A stretch of 64,000 nt of DNA, taken from positions 25,730,001 to 25,794,000 of the forward strand of contig OX377202.1 of NCBI GenBank assembly GCA_947396885.1, read 5' to 3'. Under the pieces are notes generated by a model. That model was given only the letters and a program-made list of their open reading frames with translations. It had not been told where the DNA came from and searched no databases. Origin of the DNA: Heligmosomoides polygyrus polygyrus. Lineage: Eukaryota > Nematoda > Chromadorea > Rhabditida > Heligmosomidae. A program made the translations under genes and the position numbers. Each line of letters begins with the position of its first letter. Position 1 is the stretch's first letter. Below, piece after piece: positions 33,297 to 43,690 of the stretch.

Positions 33297-34335
33297 GACG
33301 CGTCGGATACAAAGCTGCTCCCTTTATGGCTATGTACGAATGGTCGCCGCCGGCGCGACGGATAGCGCGGCCAGCGCGGCAGAAGACGTCGCAATTGGGT
33401 GACTTCAGAGTGATATCTAGACCTACCTCAAAACTTGCACATCAAGTGTTAGAAAGTATATGCAAAGTCAGTTTCACTGCGATAGCGTGTCATATTTTCA
33501 GATTTTCCTGAAGAAGCATCATATAAAATTGAGCCTTAGAACGTTGTCTAGTTTTATAACCCGAACTCAATTTTTGAACCAGAGCATGTATTAGAAAGTA
33601 TCCAGCAGCTCCTGAAACACCAGAAAGGGATATCAACAACTCAAATCTAGCGTCTGCAACAGGTCATGAGGCACTGCCCCCACGACGGCAGCGAAGCTCA
33701 TCGCACACGCGGCAGTCGCTGTTGCGGACGCGGTGACCATTCGTACATAAAAACCGCCCCTCCTCCCGTTATAGCGCGGATCTGAGGGAAACTCTTCTTT
33801 CAAAATGACTCCCGTTATAACACGACCACGGCTCTGTTCCGGTCGCACATAAAAAATTAAGATCAACAAGATGCTGACCACGTCTGTGATCAGACCTACC
33901 TTCGATTGCTTCGTTCATAGTACCACACCCAACCAGCACCCAGGTGGCAACGTATTCGATGCATATCAATGTTTTCCTCGAATGCGCAGTCACCAAAAGT
34001 GTCAGTCGAGCACAATGGAAGGCTACTGGTAGTGGTTAGAAGCTTCCGAACATTGGGAGATTTCTTCTATCGGGAACGAGAGAGGATGCGGAAACAAACA
34101 CTGATTATTCAAAACAATGTCATACTCTTATGCTTCAAGGCTGAAGCTGCTAGTATAGTATACATATAGTATACATACTGATACAGGGTGTTTTGTTGCA
34201 ACCAGAACTTTAGCACCATGCGGAACCTCTGCATGCATCCTCTGCTTCTCGGCCAGGATTACTGCTGCAGCGCTGTTTGACACTCAACATTCCGGAATCA
34301 TGGGATAGCGGTGACATGCCATTTGCAAAAGGGAT
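33297..34335. other. No gene recognised
   Basis: Holds one of the short ttataacg-type repeats (33765-33835) and a tacagggtgttttgttgca end at about 34183 resembling 42993-43015. Confidence 0.35.
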
Positions 34336-34432
34336 GTGTCGCGCGATTTAACAGCGCTGGTAGCGTAGTGGGCTAAAATCTTGCCCGCAGGCTGGGAGTG
34401 CTGGTTCGATTCCCGCCTGGCGCGACAGTTTT
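34336..34432 (+). other. tRNA-like sequence of family S2
   Basis: A box tggtagcgtagtgggc (34358-34373) and B box ggttcgattcc (34403-34413), 29 bp apart. The whole is enclosed by gtcgcgcg and cgcgaca. The shared blocks gcgctggtagcgt and gattcccgcctggcgc also occur, reversed, at 43239-43300 and 46402-46463. The clover-leaf is imperfect, so a tRNA-derived repeat is preferred over a true tRNA. Confidence 0.55.
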
Positions 34433-35037
34433 GATCACAACAAGAGATCTTGCAACATTGGGTTGTACAATTGTGCTGTTGATAACGTCTAAATGCCCTT
34501 GGTACTCTATTATTCCTCACACACACTTGGCGTACTTATGCATATAACAGAGAGTATCTCTAAAGACAGGGCTTCATTAATAATCTAAAGCTGTTCTTTG
34601 CCTTCACACTCTCTTCATAGCCACATTTTTCCTCACTATAGGCATATTTAGTCATTACATGTGATTTTAGGTAAATCTGAGTAAAATGGTGTGAAAAAAT
34701 TTAACTCCGGTTAGGACGCGACTCTGGCTATAACGCGGATTTTATCCCCCTCCAAATGCTCTTCCAAATGCCTTATAACGAGAGGGGATGTATATCGATA
34801 AGGATTAAAAAATCAGTCTATTCACATGATTACTAACAATACATTTAATAAAATATTGTACGGTTTTTATAAATTTTGATGAAAACCTAATTAAAGTGGT
34901 TACAACTCTTGACAAAAATGATCATTTAGTAGATATAGTTTTAAGGAACGCATTAAGATGTTTTATCAGAAGCGAGTATTTGGCATACAAATATGGTTAC
35001 TACAATATATTAAATTTTTTCTAATTGACATATTTAT
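34433..35037. other. No gene recognised
   Basis: AT-rich. 34705-34790 carries the third copy of the short ttataacg repeat (ctggctataacgcggatttt ... ttataacgagagggg). Confidence 0.35.
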
Positions 35038-35165
35038 ATTAGGTTGGAAAAATTTCTTCATTTTTTAAAAGATTTATTACCTCACAACTACAAAGTCAGG
35101 TCAATTCAAATAATCTCCATTTTGTTCCACTACACTTTTCCAAAGACTGGGTAATTTTCGTAGTT
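35038..35165 (-). mobile_element. Solo mariner end fragment
   Basis: ttaggttggaaaaatttctt to ccaaagactgggtaattttc matches the terminal 128 bp of the mariner at 23770 (same landmarks aaagatttattac, tcacaactacaaagtca). The rest is absent. Confidence 0.85.
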
Positions 35166-35179
35166 TAGTAGTCTGTAGT

Positions 35180-35345
35180 TTAACCTGGTAAACCTGGTTC
35201 GATTTAGAAAAGTTTGCTTAGATTTCAAGTCTTAAGCTGGCTTAGGAGATTGTCCAGCTTGATTTGAAAATGCCCAATTCTATTGGAAAGTGACAATTTT
35301 GGTTTGAAAAGTGCCCAGTTCGACGTGAGAATTGTAAAATTTAGC
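35180..35345 (+). repeat. Degenerate minisatellite M1
   Basis: Units tgtccagcttgatttgaaaa, tgcccaattctattggaaag and gtgcccagttcgacgtgaga. Confidence 0.5.
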
Positions 35346-35954
35346 TCGGGCACACTTGCTTTCATTTTGATGTTGCTTATGTTGCAATTAGTGGTGTTGT
35401 TCTACGCAGCCAAGACAGCTATGTTGTTAGAGAATGAGAGGGGGGGGGGTGGTTCAATGTTGTGATGAGGATGTTCCTTGTTTTTCTCACTATTGTTTCA
35501 TATTTCAACAGACTCATAAAGCTGTGTGGACTATGCCAAGGAGAGCGCAACATTCTGACCTACCGTGAGCTGTAGATCGAAGAAATCCGCACCTACGATA
35601 GAGATCACTCCTCCTCCCTCCCCCTTAACCTGCGTATTTTCGAGAATGGATAATCGCGTAGTTATGACAAGTTATTTTTTACTTATTAGTACTACACCTT
35701 CGTTCTATGGATAAGTTGTTGAGGAGCTCACTTCTAATGAAGGCGCGTCATTTATTGTCTCTTCATCTTGTGCTAACTTTGCAGCTAGTTGTTGCTGTTG
35801 TTGTTGCTTCTCGCTGTTTAGAAAACTTGCAGACTCCATCTAAAAAGAAACATGCAGTATGCTTGAAAATAGGCGTTCACAAATCGGGGTTCTATTTGTT
35901 GCAGCGAACTGGTATCGTGGGAAGCTGCGCTGAATCAAACTAATAGTTATCGTA

Positions 35955-36270
35955 ATATTCGATTGCTATCCTCACAAGGAAAGGTTCCCAACTCAAGGTG
36001 AGCTTTTGCGATGCTATTTTGAAAGGATGTAGGGCCGTGTGAGCGGAGTCCAGAACCGCAGTCAATTTTTGCTGAGCGGTTTTTTAAAGACCTGAAAAGG
36101 AGGACTGAAGGCGTGAGCGCAACTATCATCAAACCCTACGACACCCAACGAGATGTGCCTCGGCGGCGCAGTTACTAGAAGCGCCGCCTCTTAGGAGCAG
36201 CCGGCAGGGTTTTCAGTTCTAGTCCGCGTGCTGCCGATGATTTTGCACATATTAGTTTGCTGTTATTACG
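35955..36270 (+). repeat. Repeat family C with tRNA-like promoter, copy 1
   Basis: About 200 bp of body (ggttcccaactcaaggtga, aagacctgaaaaggagg, ctgaaggcgtgagcgcaact) precedes a tRNA-like part: A box ggcggcgcagttactagaag (36162-36181) and B box agttctagtcc (36215-36225). It ends gcacatattagtttg. Copy 2 is inverted at 37185-37475. Confidence 0.65.
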
Positions 36271-36274
36271 GCTT

Positions 36275-36366
36275 CTCGCTCGGTTGGCCTAGGCGGGAAA
36301 TCCGAACCGTGGAACAGAAATGGGTTCACGCGACAGCTGGCGCCTCCTCCGACTGTGCTACACATG
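36275..36366 (-). mobile_element. SINE S1, head-only fragment
   Basis: cggttggcctaggcgggaaa, then tccgaaccg, and ctggcgcctcctccgactgt match the tRNA-head end of the family. Confidence 0.7.
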
Positions 36367-36388
36367 GCTATTCAAGATATTAGGATGT

Positions 36389-36664
36389 TGCAGAAGTTCT
36401 TGCCATTTCCAAGACACCACATTTTTTTAGTTTTACAAAAAAAAGCGAAACACATCAAGAAACGAAGTAACCGCCATCATGTTCTGTCGCTCTTCTTCAC
36501 CTTTCAGGCAGACTCCCGATTCCGTCAACGTAGAGCTTTTCTGACTTTGATTCGGAAGGGCCAGTCATCCAGCGTTCCATGTCGTCCTCGTCATCGAACG
36601 TTTTTCCTTGCATGGCATTGGGGAGAGACAGGAAAAGGTGGTAGTCTGTTGGTGCAATACCTTT
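36389..36664 (-). pseudogene. Mariner C-terminal fragment
   Basis: Closely matches 16972-17230: caccacatttttttagtttt, cgccatcatgttct, gcagactcccgattccgtca and ccatgtcgtcctcgtcatcg. The minus frame reads DYHLFLSLPNAMQGKTFDDE and then DGIGSLPER. It is cut off just after the third Asp motif. Confidence 0.85.
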
Positions 36665-37184
36665 TTTCCAAAACGTGCTTGCCGTCAAACATGACTGATT
36701 TCTCTAACGGTGATTGTTCGCTGTCGTCGTACTCAAACCAACTGGATGGTACGTGTAGAAAGATTCCATTTTCATTATACTTCCTATAACATGAACGGCC
36801 TCTTCTTCCTGACAGTCGGTACCTCCATATATGGCGTTCAGGAGGTTCAGGAGGAGTCCTTTTATGGCATCCGCAACCGCAATGTCTCTCCTCGTCGGGG
36901 AAGTGTAATCCGGTGTGAAGGTGGAAAGTAATCAACCCACAACACGTTCAGAGGAGAACGACATTTTTAGCACATTCATGCACCGATAGGGCCCGAGTTC
37001 ATAGTATAACCGTTATTATTTGTGTGCATTTACGGTATTATTGGTGACATGGTCTGATATAGTGGTGGTGCAGATGGGCACTGTTGATAAACTAGCACAT
37101 ATGAAGGCACAAATAGTCAGCCTTGATTTGTTTTAAGCATTTATGGTCTAAAATTAACTCCTGTGATCATGAGAAGGGATCATG
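36665..37184. other. No feature recognised
   Basis: Only short frames, between the mariner fragment and the inverted family C copy. Confidence 0.35.
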
Positions 37185-37475
37185 AGAATAGCAACAAACT
37201 AATATGTGCATAAATACCGGCATCACGCGGACTCAAACCGAAAACCCGCCGGTGTGCTCATATGAGGCGGCCCTCCTACCAACTGCGCCGCCGAGGCACA
37301 TCCCCCCCTAGGCGTTGATGATAGTTGCGCTCACGCCTTCAGACCTCCTTTTCAGGTCTTAAAGAAAGCGTTCAGCAAGAAATAACTGTGGTTGTGGACT
37401 CGTGTCAATCCTGTCAGAACAGCATCGCAAAACGTCACCTTGAGTTGGGAACCTTCCTTGTCAGCTATCGACACC
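37185..37475 (-). repeat. Repeat family C with tRNA-like promoter, copy 2
   Basis: Minus strand: body ggttcccaactcaaggtgac and aagacctgaaaaggaggt, A box ggcggcgcagttggtaggag (within 37272-37292), B box ggtttgagtcc (37229-37239), end gcacatattagtttgttgct. Better preserved boxes than copy 1. Confidence 0.65.
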
Positions 37476-38190
37476 TCTGTTTACTTGTAACTGAGCACTG
37501 TATATCTAATACATCATCTTCACAACAGTAATGACTTTGATATCGAGTGCAAGATTTTGGCGTTCAAGGCAGAGATCTTTTTGTGCAAAGTGCTCGAAGC
37601 GCTTTAGATTTATACCAGAAGTCCAGGTATGAACTTTTATGGGTGCGTGAAATAAATAAATAAACAACAGAAACAAGTGTCTGTCTATTACCGACGATCT
37701 GCCCTCTTTTGCAGCGCTCTGCGAGCTGAACGACCAGGAGTGAGATGGGGTCCTTGCGAGTCCCATTCGCTACTGGTCTGCTAACAACGAGTTGTAGCGA
37801 CTGTTACACTCAGCGGTGGAAGGTCGTGTGAGTCTAACTTTAGCATCTGTTGAGCTTCCCACCGTTCTTGATTTTAGGACAAAAATGACAGCGCGGGGGG
37901 GGGGGCGTGTGGTCGAGTAGCCCACAAATTCAAAACTTCGAGCCATCTTTAGGCCTCTGATGACGACGAAATGATCAGAACGCCAGGCCTAGAATAAACT
38001 TTTCCACCTACCAACCTCGCTGACACGGAGGCAAAACATCACAACTGTTCGAACTGTTTGTATGAAGATCGAACATCGTAGTGGCGCTGCTTGCGATCTA
38101 TTGAGCTGACACCTCGGCGCAGTGGTCTGCCGAGTGTCAGTTCTTTTTTGAACGTTGTTTTTTTTTAGCTCGGGTGAAGTTATCCAGCCA
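37476..38190. other. No feature recognised
   Basis: A poly(G) run at about 37897-37906; otherwise short frames only. Confidence 0.35.
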
Positions 38191-38332
38191 GGGGCCGGAT
38201 TCGTCAACAACTAAGCCAGTGGGTATGCGGGGTTTAAGGGGTAGAGATAAGGCAAGAGTCAGAGACGCAGGCTTCATCGTGGGTATCGCTATCCCCTATA
38301 ACCAAGGGTTAGTCGTTGATGAAGCCGGCCCC
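38191..38332. mobile_element. MITE-like element, 24-bp TIRs
   Basis: Left ggggccggattcgtcaacaa, then ctaa; right ttagtcgttgatgaagccgg, then cccc. 142 bp, non-coding. One end-like sequence also occurs at about 15190-15210. Confidence 0.75.
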
Positions 38333-39397
38333 AGGTTGGTGTTCTCCTAACTGGCAACATCGACTCTCTTCATGTTTGGAGCCGTTTGGAGGTGACGCCC
38401 CTCCTCCCTCGATCCACTTTGCGACTTTTTTATATTTAGAATTGCAGTAAAATCTCACCAAAAACATCTTCTGGTCAGGTTTCCTCTTTGGTTTTACGAG
38501 CCCATTTCCTTGCGTGGGCTTTGTAGGAATCTAAACTTGTTTCCGCTTTGTAATGTTCCATACCAACACTCGGTCTCTCCTAGTGGAAGGAGGAGGGGAA
38601 ATTGTCAGAGAACCGAATTGATTAGACTCAAGGTGGCTAAATTTGCTAACACACAGAATGATCTAGGTTAGATCCTAGTAGCCTTGTGCTGTTTTTAAAT
38701 CACGTTTAACTCACTCCTTGTACTTGACCAAGATGCGAGTCTGACAACTCTGAAAACTAGTGATTAAGATGCGTAATTTCCACTGTTTACAGCTCGAAAG
38801 AACTTTTTTTTAAATCACGCCTCAAATAGGATCGGAGACACTTGTAGGACACTCCTATACAACGTTTTGTGTTGTAGGAAATTAAAGCTTAATACAGCAC
38901 TGGTGTGCTCTACACAACATGTACTGAGTTTCATTTCTGATTGGACATTCATGTGTGGAATATACCGGAACCGTTGTATTCTGCATGTTTCTCGTTAAGA
39001 GCAGGGGCTGGCGGAACGTACCCCGCGGAGCATTAGGGACGTGCTCCTGCGGATATGCCAGCGACGGCCCTCATTGTCAGTCGTAAACCATATCGGACAG
39101 TGAGACGAGGAAGGAACGGTGACTACGCCCGTGGAAATGCCCATAAAAAGCCCTCCCCAGTAGATGCTGGACGCTTATTTTCCTGCTCTGACCGCACTAC
39201 CTTTTCGGTCTATGTAAATAACATTTGTTGTTCCTGTTCTTTAATAACTCGTTGCTCATAAATATTCTTACACATCTACGTATTATTTTCTTGTGAGTAA
39301 AGGATATCGGAGCCGACATCAGTACAGTAATCGAATGGATTACAACCGACGACACGTAATGTCTGACCTATGTGCGTTCTTACCACGGCGAACATAT
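38333..39397. other. No gene recognised
   Basis: 38815-38885 shares tacaacgttttgtg and nearby blocks with the TIRs of the element at 50369-51121. Confidence 0.35.
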
Positions 39398-39864
39398 ACT
39401 AACCAGGGAATGCCGTCAGCTTGCCATGGAACTTCGGATTGAGACCTACATCACGTGAAAGAGCTCGAAACGCTGATCACAGATATGTAGACCAAATTTG
39501 CTAAATGCATATCCTAAGCGAGTTACGGCCGGCGGAAGCCACGATGTCTTCCATGTGTTAGGCGCGCGCAATCAGCGTTAGGCGCAGTATTGCGTGGAAA
39601 TCAGCGGTTCGGCTATCAGCGCCGCCGCCGCTGCCGACGGCATTGATAGTCGAACCGCTGATTTCCGCGCAATACTGCGCCCAACGCTGATTGAGCGCAC
39701 CTAACACATGGAAGACATGGCGGCTTCCGCCGGCCATAACTCGCTAAGTAGATGCATTTAGCAAATTTGGTCTACATACCTGTGATCAGCGTTTCAAGCT
39801 CTTTCACGTGATATAGGTCACATTCCGAAGTTCCATGGGAAGCTGACGGCATTCCCTGGTAAGT
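39398..39864. mobile_element. 467-bp palindrome (foldback/MITE)
   Basis: Arms 39402-39618 and 39644-39860 are equal in length (217 bp) and match at about nine positions in ten, around a 25-nt GC-rich loop (39619-39643). Ends actaaccagggaatgccg and its near complement cggcattccctggtaagt. No coding potential. I found no clear target duplication. Confidence 0.88.
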
Positions 39865-42769
39865 GCAAGGTGACCCCCTCCGAGCCTATATGCGGCAAGT
39901 CACAATTTTCGTTAGTTGTCAAGAAATGTGTCAAGTTCACTGTTAGATAAAGTAGAGACATTGCTAACGTATTATATTCTATAGTACTATAGTATAGTAC
40001 AATTAATGCACGAATAATGAGGTAATGCCAAACCGTTTCGCCGAAGAGTTCGTGCCTAACAAAGCCAGGATTCTGGAAATGCAGTACAGCATGGAGAAGC
40101 GGCCAGAATTTCAAAAGAACAGAGTTGCTAAACTTTGCGAGCGGTAGGACAACCTGATGAAAGTGGCAGAGACTATATTTTCCCGACGCAACTATATCCT
40201 CCGTGCTCCTGGGATCGGCGGAAGGTTAAACCCAAAACGTTGGCTCTCATCCGGAATTATGCTGCGGCAGACGGTCAGGATGTACGAAATATAGCCACGT
40301 CCTTCACCGGAAGCATGCGATCTTCTTCTCATCCCCCTTGCTCACCCACCACCAATCCCTAGGCTTCACCGAGGGTCTACCGGCTGCCTTACGAAACCAT
40401 TGAAAAAACAAACATTCAAAAAAAAAACCATTGAAAAACAAAACAAAACAGCGGATGTACCTCCTGACGCCACGCTCCAGCAGGACGCGGGTGTACATCC
40501 TGACGTTACGCCAAGGGCTACATCAGAAAACCTTATTTCGTTCCTGGTCTTACTATTTTTCGAGATTGCACTTATGTCGCATGTACAGGAGCATTCTGCA
40601 TAGTATATCATCACTCCAAGAAGCGAGCGAGTGACACGTCGATAGGTGTGTCACGGCATTTGTAATTCCACACATTAACATCACTTGCGTGTTGTGACCA
40701 GGCATGAAATTTCACAATGAATAGGGCCCCGGATTCGGTAAATCTTCGAGATTTTTTTTTAGATTTTCGGTAAATCGATGCCGCAGATTTACTTAACCGT
40801 CTCCTTGCCAGAGGCTTACGGGCCCTTGTAGCTCACGAAGAATGCGGGGAAGGATGCCGCGCACGCGTCCGATTACACTTGGCAGCGCGTCCAACTTGAT
40901 GCCACTGGGTCAAACATTAGCAGTAGAGCAGACCGGAACTTTGTCCGGTCGTTAAGTAGCGCGGTGGAGGTGGGAGCTATCATGTGAGGCAGCACTATAC
41001 GCCATTTTTTCACGAAGTTAGGAATTTTTGCAGCATCCATGTGTATTACTCCAGCGTTAAACTGGGCAAGGTCATTTTGATGTAATTGGACATTTATGTG
41101 CGCCTTTCTACGAAGGATAATAATGTTGATATTCGTTTAATGAAAAGCCATTTCTAGCTCTCTACGAAGTCGCTTCCCATAGGAAGCCAGGAACGTTCCC
41201 GGGAAAGTTCATGAATACAGGCACTGAAGCGTCCAGAAGGGAAACCCGAAAGAAGACGGAATCAGACACTACCAACACCCACGCACATATACACAGGACT
41301 ACATGATCCAACCTAATCGCCGTCCTCGTGGTGACCAAGAAGCCACCAGGGACTCTCCGATTCCTTCGGTCGGATAACAAGATTAATTAGAATAGGCAGT
41401 GAACAGAGAATACCATACACAGGACGGAGATAGAGAAGTGTATTATAAGTCTTCCTCGGTTGTATTAAACGGATTTCATGAGGCCGAGGGTGAGCGCAGA
41501 ACTCGATAGGCATCTACCTCTCCTGATAGGACACAGAGTTCGCCGTCGGCGGCGTCCCAGCCCTATTCTTAACCATAGCGGCGAGCGGTAACGCCGAAGA
41601 AGTGTGCGTGGGCCTTAAATATGTGAATCATTATTGCCGTCGCCGCTCCAGCGGCGCGGGGAGAGACTGTCTGCGCTCCATCGTTTTCGTCGTCTGCCGC
41701 CCAAAAGTGTGCGGGGGCCTTAACGCATAGTGAGCAGCCGAGACGTATTGCTGGTGCACACGATGGTCATTTTGCAGGGAAAGGGTGGCTGACTTTGCCG
41801 CCAGAGCGCCGGAGCGTAGGTACGATCAATGCCAACTTGCAGATCCGGAAGAACGAAGCTTGCACCGATCTACTGGAGACACTAGCCACTTTCCCATGCC
41901 TGGGAACGGTCGAAGCGCTCATCAGCAAGCCACCGTGGGAAACAACGCACCCGGCCAACCACGCGGTCGCGACAGAATGGCCCTAAAGCCCCTTCTGGCT
42001 CTCCGATATCACTTAGCGCTAACAGTTTTTGTAAATGTCGGCGTCCAGCCCAATTTGTAAACTTCATCAAAATTTCCTGCCTGTCTTGTCCGTTTTCAGC
42101 GAATTCTTCGGTGGACTGTCCCAGTCTGCTGCCGATTTCGCTGTTACTTCGTTCTGTTGCTCACGATTTTCTGTAGAACTGCTGCTTTTCGTGGAAGGAA
42201 TTTTCTGCAATTTTTTTAAAGCTTACTTCAATTTGTTTGACAGTTTTGTTCACGAGTGTTGGATGTATTATCGAAAGCGGATATTGGAACAGACCATTTG
42301 GAAGATAATGAAGATCACTTGAAAGATTATAAAGCGCTATGATAAGGCCAAATCTGTTTTGACACCACGTGCAATTTGGGGAATTTCTTTGCATATTTGC
42401 TCCACGTGTTGCACACGTCATCACACGCAAACACCGTTACGTTAGTGAAACTGTATTGCTGTTATCCACATATTCGACACATCTCTACACGCAAAGTTCA
42501 AGTCATCAGTGGCGCTGCCGAAATGAATACGATCTTTATGGACGAGTAGTTACCGATATGATAATCTCTGCCGCTACATGTACCGTATCCCGAAGTAGAG
42601 TACGGAACTAAATCGAATTTGGTTCCGCTATTTATGCTCTTTGATCCGCTGCCAATGCCTTTTCCCGCAACTGCCAAATTCACGAAGGGATATCGGCAAT
42701 TAAACGAAAGCCTATGTGCAGTCTATTCTCAGATTAACTCTCGAGTGTGACCCGTGTAACTCATCCATG
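39865..42769. other. No gene recognised
   Basis: A-rich patch at 40400-40450 (aaaacaaacattcaaaaaaa); 41599-41617 and 41704-41722 share gtgtgcg-ggccttaa. The rest is short frames without motifs. Confidence 0.35.
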
Positions 42770-42995
42770 GCTACAGCTTGGAGTTTCTTCCCTTCACCAA
42801 AATATTGAGGTAAAATAAGACAATATATGTGATCGTAAAGAGTAAAAACTCTACATTGAAAGAGACCTCACATAGCTACGACCCTCGCGCGGGATATGCC
42901 GAAAATCCTCTCCAAGTGTCATAGCGCTAGCTATAGTTCTAACACATTTGCTTAAGTCTGGAGCGGCTGGTAGAGAGGCTATATGTTGTTACAGG
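42770..42995 (+). repeat. Repeat related to the interior of the duplicated unit
   Basis: 42770-42930 aligns loosely with 45535-45720 (gtttcttcccttcaccaaaa, catagctacg, gtcatagcgc). 42939-42995 (ggagcggctggtagagaggc, then tatatg) aligns closely with 43423-43480. Confidence 0.6.
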
Positions 42996-43059
42996 ATGTT
43001 TTGTTGCGATCAAAACTCTTCCGGGCGCAACTAGGGGACGGAGAGGGCACTCCATCAGT

Positions 43060-43690
43060 ACTCGAAAAAGGTACGGGTTTTCACCAGTTTGACCAAGGCC
43101 CCTCTCGGTGCAACTTGCATTACACGTACGTACACGTACAATGGGTGAAATTCCACGTTAACAAACCCGACTGCTATGCTCAAGGCGGTCGAAGCCAAGG
43201 ACTGCCCCCCACCGTCCACGCGTTGCGCACTCTTCCGCCAGGCGGGACTCGAACCCGCATCTTCGGCAGCGATGTTTGCCTCACACCACCGGCGCTGTTT
43301 GACCGCACGTAACACCCGCGATACCCTCCAGGCTGCCAGCACCCACCCGTGCTACGGGGATGGGCCGGCCGCTGATATCAGCATGCAACCGGTTAAGCTG
43401 AAGACCTTTCTAGTAGCAATGTTCTAACATATTTACTTAAGCCTGGAGCGGCTGGTAGAGAGGCTATATGCTGTTACAGCTATAGTAATAAACTCCAATA
43501 AGCTCCGAGGCTTCCATGCAGCTTCGGTTATGTCGGCGCAATGATACATTGGGGGCCTGCCCATGGGCTTCGACCGACTTACGCGTAGCAGTCGGCTATG
43601 GTGACGTTGATTTTCCCACATTGTACGCAAACTGACGAGTACATACGTGTAATGCAAATTGCAGCGAGAGTGGCCTAGGTCAAACGGGTA
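43060..43690. repeat. Inverted repeat inside the duplicated unit, copy 1
   Basis: 43070-43195 (ccagtttgaccaaggcccct, tgcattacacgtacgta) is the diverged reverse complement of 43560-43690 (gcttcgaccgacttacgcgt, taatgcaaattgcagcg, ggcctaggtcaaacggg). A second direct relative is at 43825-43980, and another lies outside the unit at 53180-53400. Confidence 0.65.
43239..43300 (-). other. tRNA-like sequence of family S2, copy in unit 1
   Basis: Minus strand B box ggttcgagtcc (43245-43255) in a perfect T-arm (gcggg/cccgc), A box tggtgtgaggc (43278-43288). The spacing is only 22 bp and the anticodon arm is poor, so it is a tRNA relic or SINE head. Confidence 0.5.

Noticed and set aside
40400..40634. 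Lys-rich frames beginning in an A-rich stretch
   Set aside because: Composition follows from the poly(A)-like tract; no motif.
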